Shown: positions 8,886 through 17,968 of the stretch, piece after piece
Position numbering within the stretch: the first letter of the stretch is position 1
Layout: the number at the start of each line of letters is the position of its first letter
Source: Leclercia pneumoniae
Lineage (GTDB): Bacteria > Pseudomonadota > Gammaproteobacteria > Enterobacterales > Enterobacteriaceae
Assembly: GCF_017348915.1 (NCBI RefSeq)
Contig: NZ_CP071383.1
Span: forward strand, 2,294,001 to 2,358,000
Reading direction: 5' to 3'
DNA: 64,000 bases
Translations under genes and position numbers: made by a program
The notes under the pieces: model-generated
Database searches by the model: none
What the model was told of the DNA's origin: nothing
Seen by the model: the letters and a program-made list of their open reading frames with translations, nothing else

Positions 8886-10325
8886 TCAGGACTGCAAATA
8901 GACCACCTGCGTCTGCAGATACTCATGCAGACCATGTTTGCCATCCGCCCCGCCGATCCCCGATTTCCGCCAGCCAGCGTGGAAGCCCTGCATCGCCTCG
9001 AAGTTTTCGCGGTTGATGTAGGTTTCGCCGAACTTCAGCCCTTTGATGGCTTTCATCGCCACGTTGAGATCCTGGGTGTAGATAGACGAGGTCAGACCGT
9101 AGTCGCTGTCGTTCGCCATGGCCAGCGCATCGTCCAGGGTGTCGAACACCACCACCGGCAGCACCGGACCGAAGGTCTCTTCGTGCATGATGGTCATCTC
9201 CTGGCGCACATCCAGCAGCAGCGTCGGCGGGTAGTAATAGCCCTTGCCCTCTACCGCTTTACCGCCGAGCACCACTTTCGCCCCCTCCTGCACCGCGCGC
9301 GCCACTTTCTGCTCGACGCGCTCCAGCGCCGCGGCATTGATCAGCGGCCCCATAGCAATATCGTTGCGCTCGGCCGGATTGCCGAACTGCACGGCTTTCA
9401 TCGCCTCGCCCAGGCGATTGACAAAGCGGTCGTAAATCCCTTTCTGAACATACACGCGCTCGGCGCAGTTACAGACCTGCCCGGTGTTGATCACCCGTGA
9501 ATCGACGATAGCCTTCACCGCCAGCTCCAGGTCAGCATCATCCATCACGATGGCCGGGGCTTTACCGCCCAGCTCCAGGCAAACTTTGGTGATGTTTTTC
9601 GCCGCTGCGGTCATGATCTTCTCGCCCGCCCCTACGCTGCCGGTCATGCTGACCATCGCCACTTTCGGGTTGCCCGCCAGCTCCTGACCCACGGTTTCAC
9701 CGCGGCCCAGCACCAGGTTAAAGACCCCTTTCGGCAGGCCGATCTCATCCACAATTTTAGCGAAGGCGATGGCGTTATTCGGCGTGAACTCGCTCGGCTT
9801 GATGACAATGGTATTACCGGTCAGCAGCGCCGGCGCCAGTTTGCGGGCAATCAGGAAGAACGGGAAGTTCCACGGCAGAATGCCGGTGGTGACACCGAGA
9901 GCACGTTTGAACAGCAAAATGTTCTCACCCGGGCGATCGCTTTGCAGGATCTCCCCTTCGTAGCGACGCGCCCACTCGGCCATATAGTCGATATAGTCAG
10001 CGGTAAAGTTCACTTCAACGTCGGCCAGCTGCTGGATCTTGCCGCCCTCGGCGACAATCAGGGCGCTAATTTCGCTGGCGCGCTCACGAATGCCCGCTGA
10101 AATTTTACGTAACCAGCCAGCGCGTTCGATAGCAGGCAGCGCTTCCCAGCCAGCCTGAGCGCGTTCAGCCGCGTCGATCGCCTTGCGGGCATCTTCAGCG
10201 CTACCATCGGGAATACGGGAAATGACCTCTTCGGTAGCCGGGTTGATCACATCAATCCAGGCATCACCCTGCCAGGCTACAAACTGTCCATCGATATACA
10301 TAGGATGTTGTACGGGTACTGTCAT
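8886..10325 (-). CDS. aldA: aldehyde dehydrogenase A (lactaldehyde/glycolaldehyde)
   Basis: NAD-dependent enzyme that oxidises L-lactaldehyde to lactate and glycolaldehyde to glycolate, used in fucose, rhamnose and glyoxylate-linked metabolism. The 479-residue length equals E. coli AldA. Aldehyde dehydrogenase motifs: PWNFPFFLIARKLAPALLTGNT, MTGSVGAGEKIM, catalytic Glu in LELGGKAPAIVMDDADLE, catalytic Cys in INTGQVCNCAERVY and ETFGPVLPV. It is monocistronic, with a CRP-like palindrome about 100 bases upstream. CAGGAGCAG precedes the ATG. Confidence 0.96.
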   Translation of the reverse strand: MTVPVQHPMYIDGQFVAWQGDAWIDVINPATEEVISRIPDGSAEDARKAIDAAERAQAGWEALPAIERAGWLRKISAGIRERASEISALIVAEGGKIQQLADVEVNFTADYIDYMAEWARRYEGEILQSDRPGENILLFKRALGVTTGILPWNFPFFLIARKLAPALLTGNTIVIKPSEFTPNNAIAFAKIVDEIGLPKGVFNLVLGRGETVGQELAGNPKVAMVSMTGSVGAGEKIMTAAAKNITKVCLELGGKAPAIVMDDADLELAVKAIVDSRVINTGQVCNCAERVYVQKGIYDRFVNRLGEAMKAVQFGNPAERNDIAMGPLINAAALERVEQKVARAVQEGAKVVLGGKAVEGKGYYYPPTLLLDVRQEMTIMHEETFGPVLPVVVFDTLDDALAMANDSDYGLTSSIYTQDLNVAMKAIKGLKFGETYINRENFEAMQGFHAGWRKSGIGGADGKHGLHEYLQTQVVYLQS

Positions 10326-10416
10326 GACCTGCTCCTGTAATTACACTGTTTTTAACAAGTAAAATTATTGTTAAAAACTACAGATACAGACCCGCATTCC
10401 TACTGTATCGCGCTGT

Positions 10417-10438
10417 TTTTGTGAGACATCTCAAAAAA
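10417..10438. promoter_or_regulatory. possible CRP site upstream of aldA
   Basis: TTTTGTGAGACATCTCAAAAAA is a near-palindrome with TGTGA-N6-TCAAA, close to the CRP consensus TGTGA-N6-TCACA. E. coli aldA is catabolite-regulated, so the assignment fits, but it rests on pattern only. Confidence 0.5.
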
Positions 10439-10485
10439 GAATCGCGTCAGCAACCTATTGTCATTACATCACGGTAACAAAGAAT

Positions 10486-10517
10486 GCCCGTTTGCGAAAA
10501 AGCCATCGCAAACGGGC
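10486..10517 (-). terminator. hairpin after ydcF
   Basis: Perfect 12-bp stem GCCCGTTTGCGA / TCGCAAACGGGC with an 8-base loop, seven bases past the ydcF stop. Only a weak T-run (ATTCTTTG) follows on the minus strand. Confidence 0.7.
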
Positions 10518-10523
10518 AGAAAA

Positions 10524-11327
10524 TTACAACAGTGAGCGACTGGTCAGGGCGTCGGTGAGAACGGCGTCGTTACGCAGGATCTGCCAGGCCGCCTCCACAT
10601 CCCGGGGAATATCAACGTGCGCGATAAAATCGTGTCCTGCCGGGCCATAGCCATTGATATCATCGCGCAGGCGCGGCAGCTCGCCCAGTACCAGCGATAG
10701 ATAGCGCTCTACCGGCCACAGCCCTTCGCCACTGCCGCTGAATATCAGGCCATCTTCACTATTCTGCAGTTGCGGTACGAGGCCCGGATGGCTGATCCAC
10801 TGGGGCGCAGCCGGTTCATCCCGACAGACGCGAGCGAAGGTCGCCATGGTGCGGCGCTGCATGGTGGGGTCCTGCACTACAATCACCCGGCTCGCCGGCA
10901 GCGGATGATGCTGCATCAGCGCCCAGCTAAAGCGCGCATTCTCACCGCAGTTGGTGGACTGATCTTCTATCACCACCCGTTCAGCCGGAATATGCCAGAA
11001 CTGCTGAGCGATCTCCGCCAGGATGGCGGCCTCGGCCTTACCGGTGGTCCGCACCCTGTTATAAAGCGGGTGCTGCGCAATGGCGGCGTATAAAAAGGTA
11101 GTGGAGTGGCCAATACCGCCGCTTATCAACAGCGGAACGTTGAGATCGGCTGCCAGACGGCAGGCCGCATCGATTGAGGGGATCACCGCATTCCCTGCCA
11201 GCACCACCAGATCGGCCTGTGGAGGCGCCGCCGAGTGCGTTAAGTGCTCTTCCGCAAGCCACACGCCAAGGGTATTTACCGCTGCCAGCGTTTTATCCGG
11301 CAAACACGGGAAGATTGTTAGCGTCAT
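10524..11327 (-). CDS. ydcF: YdcF, DUF218 protein
   Basis: 267 residues with a DUF218 (SanA/YdcF) Rossmann-like core: [22 protein letters not shown] near 39-60, [27 protein letters not shown] and [15 protein letters not shown]. coli YdcF was crystallised and reported to bind S-adenosylmethionine; its physiological role is not settled. No membrane segment. The order aldA-ydcF-hrpA is conserved with E. coli, although here the efflux cassette is inserted before hrpA. Confidence 0.92.
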   Translation of the reverse strand: MTLTIFPCLPDKTLAAVNTLGVWLAEEHLTHSAAPPQADLVVLAGNAVIPSIDAACRLAADLNVPLLISGGIGHSTTFLYAAIAQHPLYNRVRTTGKAEAAILAEIAQQFWHIPAERVVIEDQSTNCGENARFSWALMQHHPLPASRVIVVQDPTMQRRTMATFARVCRDEPAAPQWISHPGLVPQLQNSEDGLIFSGSGEGLWPVERYLSLVLGELPRLRDDINGYGPAGHDFIAHVDIPRDVEAAWQILRNDAVLTDALTSRSLL

Positions 11328-11544
11328 CGTTACCTCCTTCCATCTCTTTAGCTCAGGGTAACGTGCAGGTCGGCCATGAATAGAGGATCTCTCTGAAAGC
11401 CGAAACGAGGGTTACCTTATAAGGATAGTGGAACGGGCATAGCCTCGGCTTATTTACCTGCGTTGCTCCAGGTATGATTCTCATTCTTCGATGCTGATCT
11501 AAATTCGGGTCTATGCTTAATCCTGAACATCAAAGGAGAATGCT

Positions 11545-11817
11545 ATGTCAGACCAAAATATCGATAATGACGCAAAGTATGCGGGCGAAAAAGCCAAAAA
11601 CAAACTGGATGAAGCAGCCGGCGCTGCGCAGCAGCAATTTGGTAAAGTTTTCGACTCCCCTGAGCATGAGTTCAAAGGCGCGGGTCGTAAATACGCTGCG
11701 AAAGCCAGCGATGTCCTGACTGACGTGACGGATACCGTGAAAAATAATCCACTGAGTGGCTTAATTGCCGCGGGTGCAGTGGGTGTCGTACTGGGCCTGC
11801 TGTTGGGCCGTAAGTAA
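11545..11817 (+). CDS. DUF883 (ElaB/YqjD-like) C-tail-anchored protein
   Basis: 90 residues: a charged helical part (AKYAGEKAKNKLDEAAGAAQQQFG, AGRKYAAKASDVLTDVTDTVKNN) and one C-terminal membrane helix, NPLSGLIAAGAVGVVLGLLL, ending GRK. This is the layout of E. coli YqjD, ElaB and YgaM, stationary-phase inner-membrane proteins that bind ribosomes. AAAGGAGAA precedes the ATG and a terminator follows directly. Which paralogue it represents is not clear. Confidence 0.82.
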   Translation: MSDQNIDNDAKYAGEKAKNKLDEAAGAAQQQFGKVFDSPEHEFKGAGRKYAAKASDVLTDVTDTVKNNPLSGLIAAGAVGVVLGLLLGRK

Positions 11818-11821
11818 GACT

Positions 11822-11843
11822 AAGGGCCTTCGGGCCCTTTTTT
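11822..11843 (+). terminator. rho-independent terminator
   Basis: Stem AAGGGCC-TTCG-GGCCCTT followed by six T, right after the DUF883 gene and before the convergent gene ending at 11857. Confidence 0.92.
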
Positions 11844-11856
11844 ATTTATTCGTTAG

Positions 11857-12678
11857 TCATCTCTCCGCCATATCAGGCTTTTCTTCCTCCGCTGGACCTT
11901 CTGACTCTTCATTATTGACGTCGGCACGCTGCGCCAGCTCCAGCGAACTCGCGCTGGCTGGGTCAAAAAGCGCCAGACTCTCAACCTGATCGAGCATAAT
12001 CACCCTTCTGAAGGCCATCGCGCTTTCGGGTTCTGAATCCAGGGTAATGTCATGATCGGCATACCAGCGACTGTAGTTATGCTCAATACACAGACTCATC
12101 GTTTTGCCATCGCGGTAGCCGCTTAACATCGGGATCAGAACGATATTGGCTGTTTTTTCATATTCCAGACTCGCGGTATGCACCATCCCGACATAAATCC
12201 GGCGCGACTTGAGGGTCACCAGCGCCAGCTCCCCCGCCTCCATACATTGATAAAGCAGTTGCTCAATCCCGCTGGATTGCGCCAGCCGTTTATAGAGCAT
12301 TTTCCTGCCTTCACCGTCGAGCCGGGCGCTACCGGCCCAGTTTGAGCGGTAGAGACAAAAGAGGATGGCAAAAGCCAGCATCACCACCACCGGCGCCTGG
12401 ATACCGAGAAAACTCCAGTTCATAAAGTCCACTTGCCAGTCGGCATAGCGTTCAGATGTGAAGTGGAATTTGTTGGCGAGGAAGGAGAGCATCAGCAGCA
12501 GTAACCAGAGCAGCCCTGTCGCCAGAACCCCTTGCAACACGAAGATACAGCCGTAAAGGGCGACAAGGAAATAGACATCCCAACCGAAAGAGCGCTTGAT
12601 CTTAAATCGGGTGGAGAGGTCGCGGCTGGTGTACCAGTATCCACAGACCATCAACACCATAAATATCGCCGTTCCCAC
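11857..12678 (-). CDS. membrane protein of unknown function
   Basis: 273 residues with a GTG start at 12678. Three or four hydrophobic segments lie in the first 120 residues (IFMVLMVCGYWY, VYFLVALYGCIFVLQGVLATGLLWLLLLMLSFL, FLGIQAPVVVMLAFAILFCLY), followed by a soluble domain (LLYQCMEAGELALVTLKSRRIYVGMV, LIPMLSGYRDG) and an acidic C-terminal tail. The order suggests a membrane anchor with a cytoplasmic domain. It starts one base after the stop of the small gene upstream, so the two are translated together. Not recognised. Confidence 0.75.
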   Translation of the reverse strand: MGTAIFMVLMVCGYWYTSRDLSTRFKIKRSFGWDVYFLVALYGCIFVLQGVLATGLLWLLLLMLSFLANKFHFTSERYADWQVDFMNWSFLGIQAPVVVMLAFAILFCLYRSNWAGSARLDGEGRKMLYKRLAQSSGIEQLLYQCMEAGELALVTLKSRRIYVGMVHTASLEYEKTANIVLIPMLSGYRDGKTMSLCIEHNYSRWYADHDITLDSEPESAMAFRRVIMLDQVESLALFDPASASSLELAQRADVNNEESEGPAEEEKPDMAER

Positions 12679-12679
12679 G

Positions 12680-12877
12680 TTACGCCCTCTTCAGCGCGGT
12701 CACATGGCGCAGAAAATCCTCGCGCACCGCTTTGCTTTTGAAATTAACCGATGCGTTACCATCTTGATCGATAATAATACGATCGCCGTCTTCGACGGCT
12801 TCGATGATCTCTTGTTGGCTCATGACCTGCAGTAAAGATTCCGGACTGGAAAAGAGGGAGCTGAATATGCGTCTCAT
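12680..12877 (-). CDS. small protein of unknown function, partner of the following membrane protein
   Basis: 65 residues, hydrophilic and mixed in charge (EIIEAVEDGDRIIIDQDGNASVNF), with a short N-terminal stretch (RRIFSSLFSSPESLL) that could be amphipathic. AAGGAT lies about 10 bases before ATG 12877. One base separates its stop from the start of the next gene, which is the main reason to believe it is real. Not recognised. Confidence 0.65.
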   Translation of the reverse strand: MRRIFSSLFSSPESLLQVMSQQEIIEAVEDGDRIIIDQDGNASVNFKSKAVREDFLRHVTALKRA

Positions 12878-13127
12878 ATTATGGCTATCCTTATAGTGAA
12901 AACGATAAGCGTGGTAGAGGCTTGCCGCCGCTGCATTAAGGATATGCTGAAAATGAGGGGAAAAGCGTGCCTGGAAGAGAAATAGCGGCAGACCGGCCCG
13001 CTAATCATGTAAATTGCAGCACATTTGATTAACTGACTCGTATCATCTTCACTTGAATTTGTAATTGCGTCAGACATAGAATCATTAGCCCTCTAACTAT
13101 TCAACAAAACTATAGGTAACAACCCTT

Positions 13128-14780
13128 ATGCGCCTGCCTCAACGCGACCCCTATGCTCCTCGCGAGTGGCAGCCCCATGAAAAACCGATGCTGCTGGGGT
13201 CGCCCTCAACCCCCGTGCACAGCACCCCCAAACGCGTGGCTTACGGCATTGTCGGGCTGCTGGTCTGCCTAACCGGGGCGCTGGGCAATGCGATGGTTTC
13301 GGCAAACCTGCAAAACCTGCAGGGCACCTTTGCCGCCTGGTCAACGGAGATCGCCTGGCTACCTGCGGTTTACGTCATGACGAACGTCTCGATTAACTTG
13401 CTGCTGGTGAAGTTTCGCCAGCAGTTTGGCTTGCGCGCATTCACCGAAGGTTTTTTGGTGCTCTATGTGCTGGTGACGTTCTTTCACCTGTTTGTGAATG
13501 ATCTTAGCTCTGCGCTGATGGTGCGCGCCGCTCACGGCATGGTAGCGGCGGCGCTGAGTTCGCTTGGCATCTATTATCAGATTCAGGCCTGGCCCGCCAA
13601 GCACCGCTTAAAAGCCCTGACCATCGGCATCACCGGTTCGTCACTGGCCATCCCTATCGCCCGCCTCTTCTCTACCGAGCTGTTGCAGCTAGAAGAGTGG
13701 CGCGGCCTGTATCTGTTTGAACTGGGGCTGGCGCTGATTTCGCTGGGCTGCGTTATCGCCCTGAAGCTGCCCCCCGGCGATCGGCGAAAAGTGTTTGAGA
13801 AGAAAGATTTCATCACCTTTATTTTGTTGGCGCCGGGTATGGCGCTGCTGTGTGCGGTGCTGTCGCTGGGCAGGCTTGAGTGGTGGTTTGAAACCCCCTG
13901 GATCGGCTGGTCTCTGGCGCTGTCGCTGGTGCTGATCGTGACGGCGATTGTCTTTGAGCACAACCGCAGTAATCCGCTGCTGAACACGCGCTGGCTCTCC
14001 AGCGGCAGCATTGTGCGCCTGGGGCTGATTATGCTGCTGATCCGCATCGTGCTGGCGGAACAGAACACCGGTGTGATCGGCTGGCTGCAATATGTGGGAC
14101 TGCAAAACGAACAGATGACCCACCTGGCCTGGTCGATCTTCGCCGGTATCGCCTGCGGCATCACCGTCAGTTGCCTGACCATCAAACCCACAAAGCTCGC
14201 CTGGCCGATTGTTACCTCGCTGGTGTTGATGATTGTGGCCTCGCTGCTCGATAGCCAGTCCACCAGCCTGACCCGCCCGGATCAGCTCATGCTGAGCCAG
14301 TTCCTGCTCGGCTTCGGTAGCGCCTTCTTCCTTGCCCCTGCGATGCTGGCCGGCATTGGCGGCGTCATTGCCGATCCACGTAACCTGGTGAGCTTTTCGG
14401 TGCTGTTTGGGATGAGCCAGAACATTGGCGGCTTGCTGGGCTCGGCGATCCTCGGGACCTTCCAGACCTGGCGCGAGAAGTACCACTCCAGCATGCTGGC
14501 GGATCAACTCACGACCCTGAATCCACTGGTGAATGAACGGTTGCAGCTCTACAGCCAGATGTATCGCAGCCTGATTGGCGACAGCGCATTGCTGAGCACC
14601 CAGGCCGCCACCCAGCTACAAACTGTCAGCACGCTGCAGGCAAATATTCTGGCTTATAACGATACTTATCTTCTGACGGCGGGAATTGCGACCGTCACCC
14701 TGCTCTGGATTTTATGGCGATTGCTGCGGCTGCGTATTACGGCCAGGCTGGCGCTGAAAAGGGCAACAGGCAGTAAATAA
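13128..14780 (+). CDS. DHA2-family (EmrB-like) MFS drug transporter
   Basis: 550-residue inner-membrane transporter with about 14 hydrophobic segments. It is the motor of a tripartite pump, using the proton gradient to drive export. Family features are LGNAMVSANLQNLQGTFAAWSTEIAWLPAVYVMTNV in helices 1-2, AAALSSLGIYYQIQAWP and the motif-C-like GSAFFLAPAMLAGIGGVI. The N-terminal 35 residues are polar and proline-rich. A membrane fusion protein and an outer membrane factor follow in the same operon. The substrate is unknown; the methyltransferase further down may modify it. Confidence 0.88.
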   Translation: MRLPQRDPYAPREWQPHEKPMLLGSPSTPVHSTPKRVAYGIVGLLVCLTGALGNAMVSANLQNLQGTFAAWSTEIAWLPAVYVMTNVSINLLLVKFRQQFGLRAFTEGFLVLYVLVTFFHLFVNDLSSALMVRAAHGMVAAALSSLGIYYQIQAWPAKHRLKALTIGITGSSLAIPIARLFSTELLQLEEWRGLYLFELGLALISLGCVIALKLPPGDRRKVFEKKDFITFILLAPGMALLCAVLSLGRLEWWFETPWIGWSLALSLVLIVTAIVFEHNRSNPLLNTRWLSSGSIVRLGLIMLLIRIVLAEQNTGVIGWLQYVGLQNEQMTHLAWSIFAGIACGITVSCLTIKPTKLAWPIVTSLVLMIVASLLDSQSTSLTRPDQLMLSQFLLGFGSAFFLAPAMLAGIGGVIADPRNLVSFSVLFGMSQNIGGLLGSAILGTFQTWREKYHSSMLADQLTTLNPLVNERLQLYSQMYRSLIGDSALLSTQAATQLQTVSTLQANILAYNDTYLLTAGIATVTLLWILWRLLRLRITARLALKRATGSK

Positions 14781-14823
14781 TGGATGTTAAAACAATGATC
14801 AATGCGTTATTTCAGGAGTGGTT

Positions 14824-15903
14824 ATGAGTCAGCAGGATGCCGCCAAAGAGCAGGCCAATACCCGTAACAATTTGCGCGTGGTATCCGTGTTCGCCGCCGC
14901 CGCCATCGTCATCGTTGGTGTGCTGGTGATTCTCTACGCGTGGCAATTGCCCCCTTTCACTCGCCATACGCAGTTTACTGATAACGCCTACGTGCGCGGG
15001 CAGACCACCTTTATCAGCCCGCAGGTCAACGGCTATATCACCGAGGTGCATGTACAAGATTTTGACCGGGTGAAAAAAGGTCAGCTCTTGCTGCAGATTG
15101 ATGACCGCATCTATCGCCAGCGCGTACATCAGGCCGAGGCGCAGCTGGCGATGAAAATCGCGGCGCTGAAAAATAACCAGCAACAGCGTAAAAGTGCCGA
15201 ATCGGTGATCCTGCGTAACGACGCGGCGCTGAAAAACGCCCGGGCGCAGAGTCTGAAAACTCAGGCCGACCTGAAGCGGGTGAAGGATCTTACTGCCGAC
15301 GGCTCGCTCTCGATTCGTGAGCGCGATGCTGCCCTGGCGAGCGCGGCACAGGGCAGCGCCGATATCGACCAGGCCAAAGCGACGCTGGAGATGTCACGTC
15401 AGGATTTGCAGACGGTCATTGTGAATCGCGGCTCGCTGGAGGCCGATGTCGAAAACGCTAAAGCGGCGCTGGAACTGGCGCAAATCGATTTACAAAACAC
15501 CCGTATTGTCGCCCCGCGCGATGGTCAGCTCGGGCAGATTGCGGTGCGGCTGGGCGCCTACGCAACGGCCGGCACCCACCTCACTACCCTTGTCCCGCCG
15601 CAACACTGGGTCATTGCCAATATTAAAGAGACGCAGCTGGCCAACCTGCGGGTAGGTCAGTCGGTGAAGTTCACGGTGGATGCCCTGAACGGCAAGGCCT
15701 ATGAGGGCCGCGTCGAGAGCATCTCCCCGGCGACAGGGGTCGAGTTCAGCGCCATCACGCCGGATAACGCTACCGGCAACTTTGTGAAGATTGCTCAGCG
15801 GATCCCGGTGCGCATCGAGGTGCTGGGTAAACCGGAGGCGTCTGCCCTGCTGCGCCCGGGAATGTCGGTCCAGGTGACGATCAATACGGAGGAGGAGAAA
15901 TGA
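14824..15903 (+). CDS. HlyD/EmrA-type membrane fusion protein
   Basis: 359-residue periplasmic adaptor joining the inner-membrane transporter to the outer membrane factor. One N-terminal membrane anchor (VVSVFAAAAIVIVGVLVILYAW) is followed by the split biotinyl-lipoyl domain (FTDNAYVRGQTTFISPQVNGYITEV ... NTRIVAPRDGQLGQIAVRLGAYA), a long coiled-coil hairpin between them (about residues 95-225) and a beta-barrel (LRPGMSVQVTI). ATG 14824 is chosen because CAGGAG lies 6 bases upstream. Its stop overlaps the start of the next gene (ATGA). Confidence 0.9.
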   Translation: MSQQDAAKEQANTRNNLRVVSVFAAAAIVIVGVLVILYAWQLPPFTRHTQFTDNAYVRGQTTFISPQVNGYITEVHVQDFDRVKKGQLLLQIDDRIYRQRVHQAEAQLAMKIAALKNNQQQRKSAESVILRNDAALKNARAQSLKTQADLKRVKDLTADGSLSIRERDAALASAAQGSADIDQAKATLEMSRQDLQTVIVNRGSLEADVENAKAALELAQIDLQNTRIVAPRDGQLGQIAVRLGAYATAGTHLTTLVPPQHWVIANIKETQLANLRVGQSVKFTVDALNGKAYEGRVESISPATGVEFSAITPDNATGNFVKIAQRIPVRIEVLGKPEASALLRPGMSVQVTINTEEEK

Positions 15904-17282
15904 CTCTTCGTCCAATGGCGGCGCTGACGATCGCCGTGGCCCTTGTAGCCTGCCAGTCGGTGGACGTCACGCCGGCCAAACCCTCACTGCAGATCCCGGC
16001 CCAGTGGCGCGCCACGACTGGCCCCGCCAGCCCGGCAGAGCAGCTCTGGTGGCGCAATTTTCATGATAATCATCTCAACCAGTATGTGGATCAGGCGCTG
16101 CGCAATAATAGTGATGTGCTGATCGCCAGAGAGCGGATCAATGAGTATCAGGCGCAGGTGTATGCCTCCGAAGGAAGCCTGTTCCCGTCGCTGGATGCTG
16201 GCGTCAGCGGCACGCGGGCGAGGTCGCAATCTGCCGCGACCGGCCAGCCTGTTTACGGCGCGCTCTATAAAGGCAGCCTGACGGCCAGCTATGACGTGGA
16301 TATCTGGGGCGTGAACCGTAACAACGCCCGGGCTGCCGAAGCGTCGCTGGCGGCGCAGAAAGCAGCGGCTGCGGCCGCCGATTTGACGGTCGCCTCGTCG
16401 GTCGCGTCGGGGTATGTCACCCTGCTGGCGCTGGATGAACAGCTGCGGGTGACGCAATCTACGCTGAAATCCCGTGAAGAGGCGTACAACCTGGCGAAGC
16501 GGCAGTTTGAGACGGGCTACAGCTCGCGGCTTGAGCTGATGCAGTCGGACTCCGAGTTGCGCTCAACGCGGGCGCAGATCCCGCAGTTGCAACACCAGAT
16601 AGTGCAGCAGGAAAACGCACTGAGTCTGCTGCTGGGGGGAAATCCGGGAGAGGTGCCCCGCAGCGCAGAGTTCGACACGTTGACGCCCCTGCGCCTGCCG
16701 TCGCAGCTTCCTTCAACCCTGTTAAATCGCCGCCCGGACATTGTGCAGGCCGAGCGCCAGCTTATTGCGTCTGACGCAACGCTGGCCGCGTCGCGCGCCA
16801 GCCTGTTGCCATCCATCAACCTGACCGCCACCGGTTCAGTACAGGATCGTACCCTGCCGGGCCTGCTGGATAATCCCCTGCAGCTGTGGAGCATCGGCGG
16901 CAGCATTCTGGCGCCGCTGTTGAACCGCCAGGCGTTGAATGCACAGGTGGACATCTCCCAGTCTCAGCGTAACCAGGCGCTCTATCGCTATGAGAAAGTG
17001 GTCCGTAACGCCTTTGCCGAGGTAAATGACAGCCTGGACGCCATTACCCGCTATCGCGAGCAGCTGCAAGAGCTGCTGGCACAGCAAGAGGTGGCGCAGG
17101 AGACGCTGCGCATTGCCCGGAACCGCTATCGCAATGGGTATTCCTCCTATCTCGACGAGCTGGATGCCCAGCGCACGCTGTTCTCGGTGCAGACCAGCGT
17201 GGTACAAGCCAAAAATAACCTGCTGCTGGCGCAGATCGATTTGTATAAAGCGTTGGGCGGCGGATGGTCTGATAAAAACTAA
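15900..17282 (+). CDS. NodT-family outer membrane efflux lipoprotein
   Basis: 460-residue TolC-like outer membrane factor. The lipobox LVAC at residues 15-18 follows a short signal sequence, so the mature protein is lipid-anchored. Two OEP repeats are visible: QLWWRNFHDNHLNQYVDQALRNNSDVLIARERI near the N-terminus and FAEVNDSLDAITRYREQLQELLAQQ in the second half, with LNRRPDIVQAERQLIASDA between, typical of RND/EmrAB-type partners. Starts inside the stop of the adaptor gene (4-base overlap). Confidence 0.9.
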   Translation: MTLRPMAALTIAVALVACQSVDVTPAKPSLQIPAQWRATTGPASPAEQLWWRNFHDNHLNQYVDQALRNNSDVLIARERINEYQAQVYASEGSLFPSLDAGVSGTRARSQSAATGQPVYGALYKGSLTASYDVDIWGVNRNNARAAEASLAAQKAAAAAADLTVASSVASGYVTLLALDEQLRVTQSTLKSREEAYNLAKRQFETGYSSRLELMQSDSELRSTRAQIPQLQHQIVQQENALSLLLGGNPGEVPRSAEFDTLTPLRLPSQLPSTLLNRRPDIVQAERQLIASDATLAASRASLLPSINLTATGSVQDRTLPGLLDNPLQLWSIGGSILAPLLNRQALNAQVDISQSQRNQALYRYEKVVRNAFAEVNDSLDAITRYREQLQELLAQQEVAQETLRIARNRYRNGYSSYLDELDAQRTLFSVQTSVVQAKNNLLLAQIDLYKALGGGWSDKN

Positions 17283-17293
17283 GGGGTCAGTCT

Positions 17294-17953
17294 ATGCAGC
17301 AGCAGTGGTCGGCAGTAGATAATTATATGATTTCTGAGCTTATCCCTCAGGATGAGGTGCTGGAGAAAGTGCTTGAAAACAACCAGCGCGCGGGCTTACC
17401 CGAACACGATGTGGCCGCCAACCAGGGGCAACTGCTGGCCCTGTTTGTGCGCATGACGCAGGCCCGGCGCATACTGGAAATTGGCACGCTGGGGGCGTAC
17501 AGCAGCATCTGGATGGCGCGCGCCCTGCCCGCTGACGGCAAGCTGACAACGCTGGAGGCCGACCCGACCCATGCCCGGATTGCCCGGCAAAACATTCACC
17601 TGGCCGGTCTGGACGACCGCATTGAGCTCATTGAAGGCCCGGCGTTACGGTCCCTGGAAAATTTCGGCGACGTTGCGCCCTTCGACATGATCTTTATCGA
17701 TGCCGATAAACCTAACAACCCCGGCTATCTGGAGTGGGCGTTGCACTATTCGCGCCCTGGCACGCTGATCGTCGGAGATAACGTGGTGCGCGACGGCGAA
17801 GTGATTAACCGCCAAAGCGACGACGCGCGCGTACAAGGGGTGAGGCGCTTTATTGAGATGATGGGCGATCACCCTCGCCTGAGCGCCACCGCGCTGCAAA
17901 CCGTAGGGGTTAAAGGCTGGGATGGGTTTACGCTGGCGCTCGTGAACGGTTAA
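17294..17953 (+). CDS. SAM-dependent O-methyltransferase
   Basis: 219 residues of the class I, caffeoyl-CoA/catechol type O-methyltransferase family. The SAM site is ILEIGTLGAYSSIWMARALPADGKLTTLEADP (about 54-85), and the metal/catalytic stretch is MIFIDADKPNNPGYLEWAL with VGDNVV downstream, the Asp-Asp-Asn metal ligands of the family. It lies 11 bases after the outer membrane factor gene, so it belongs to the efflux operon. Inference: it may methylate a phenolic compound that the pump exports. Confidence 0.85.
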   Translation: MQQQWSAVDNYMISELIPQDEVLEKVLENNQRAGLPEHDVAANQGQLLALFVRMTQARRILEIGTLGAYSSIWMARALPADGKLTTLEADPTHARIARQNIHLAGLDDRIELIEGPALRSLENFGDVAPFDMIFIDADKPNNPGYLEWALHYSRPGTLIVGDNVVRDGEVINRQSDDARVQGVRRFIEMMGDHPRLSATALQTVGVKGWDGFTLALVNG

Positions 17954-17968
17954 TGAGGAGAGACCCTT

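Noticed and set aside
12874..13077. Minus-strand 67-codon frame upstream of the two-gene unknown operon
   Set aside because: No clear ribosome site, overlaps the next gene, composition not protein-like, and it covers the region needed for the divergent promoters.
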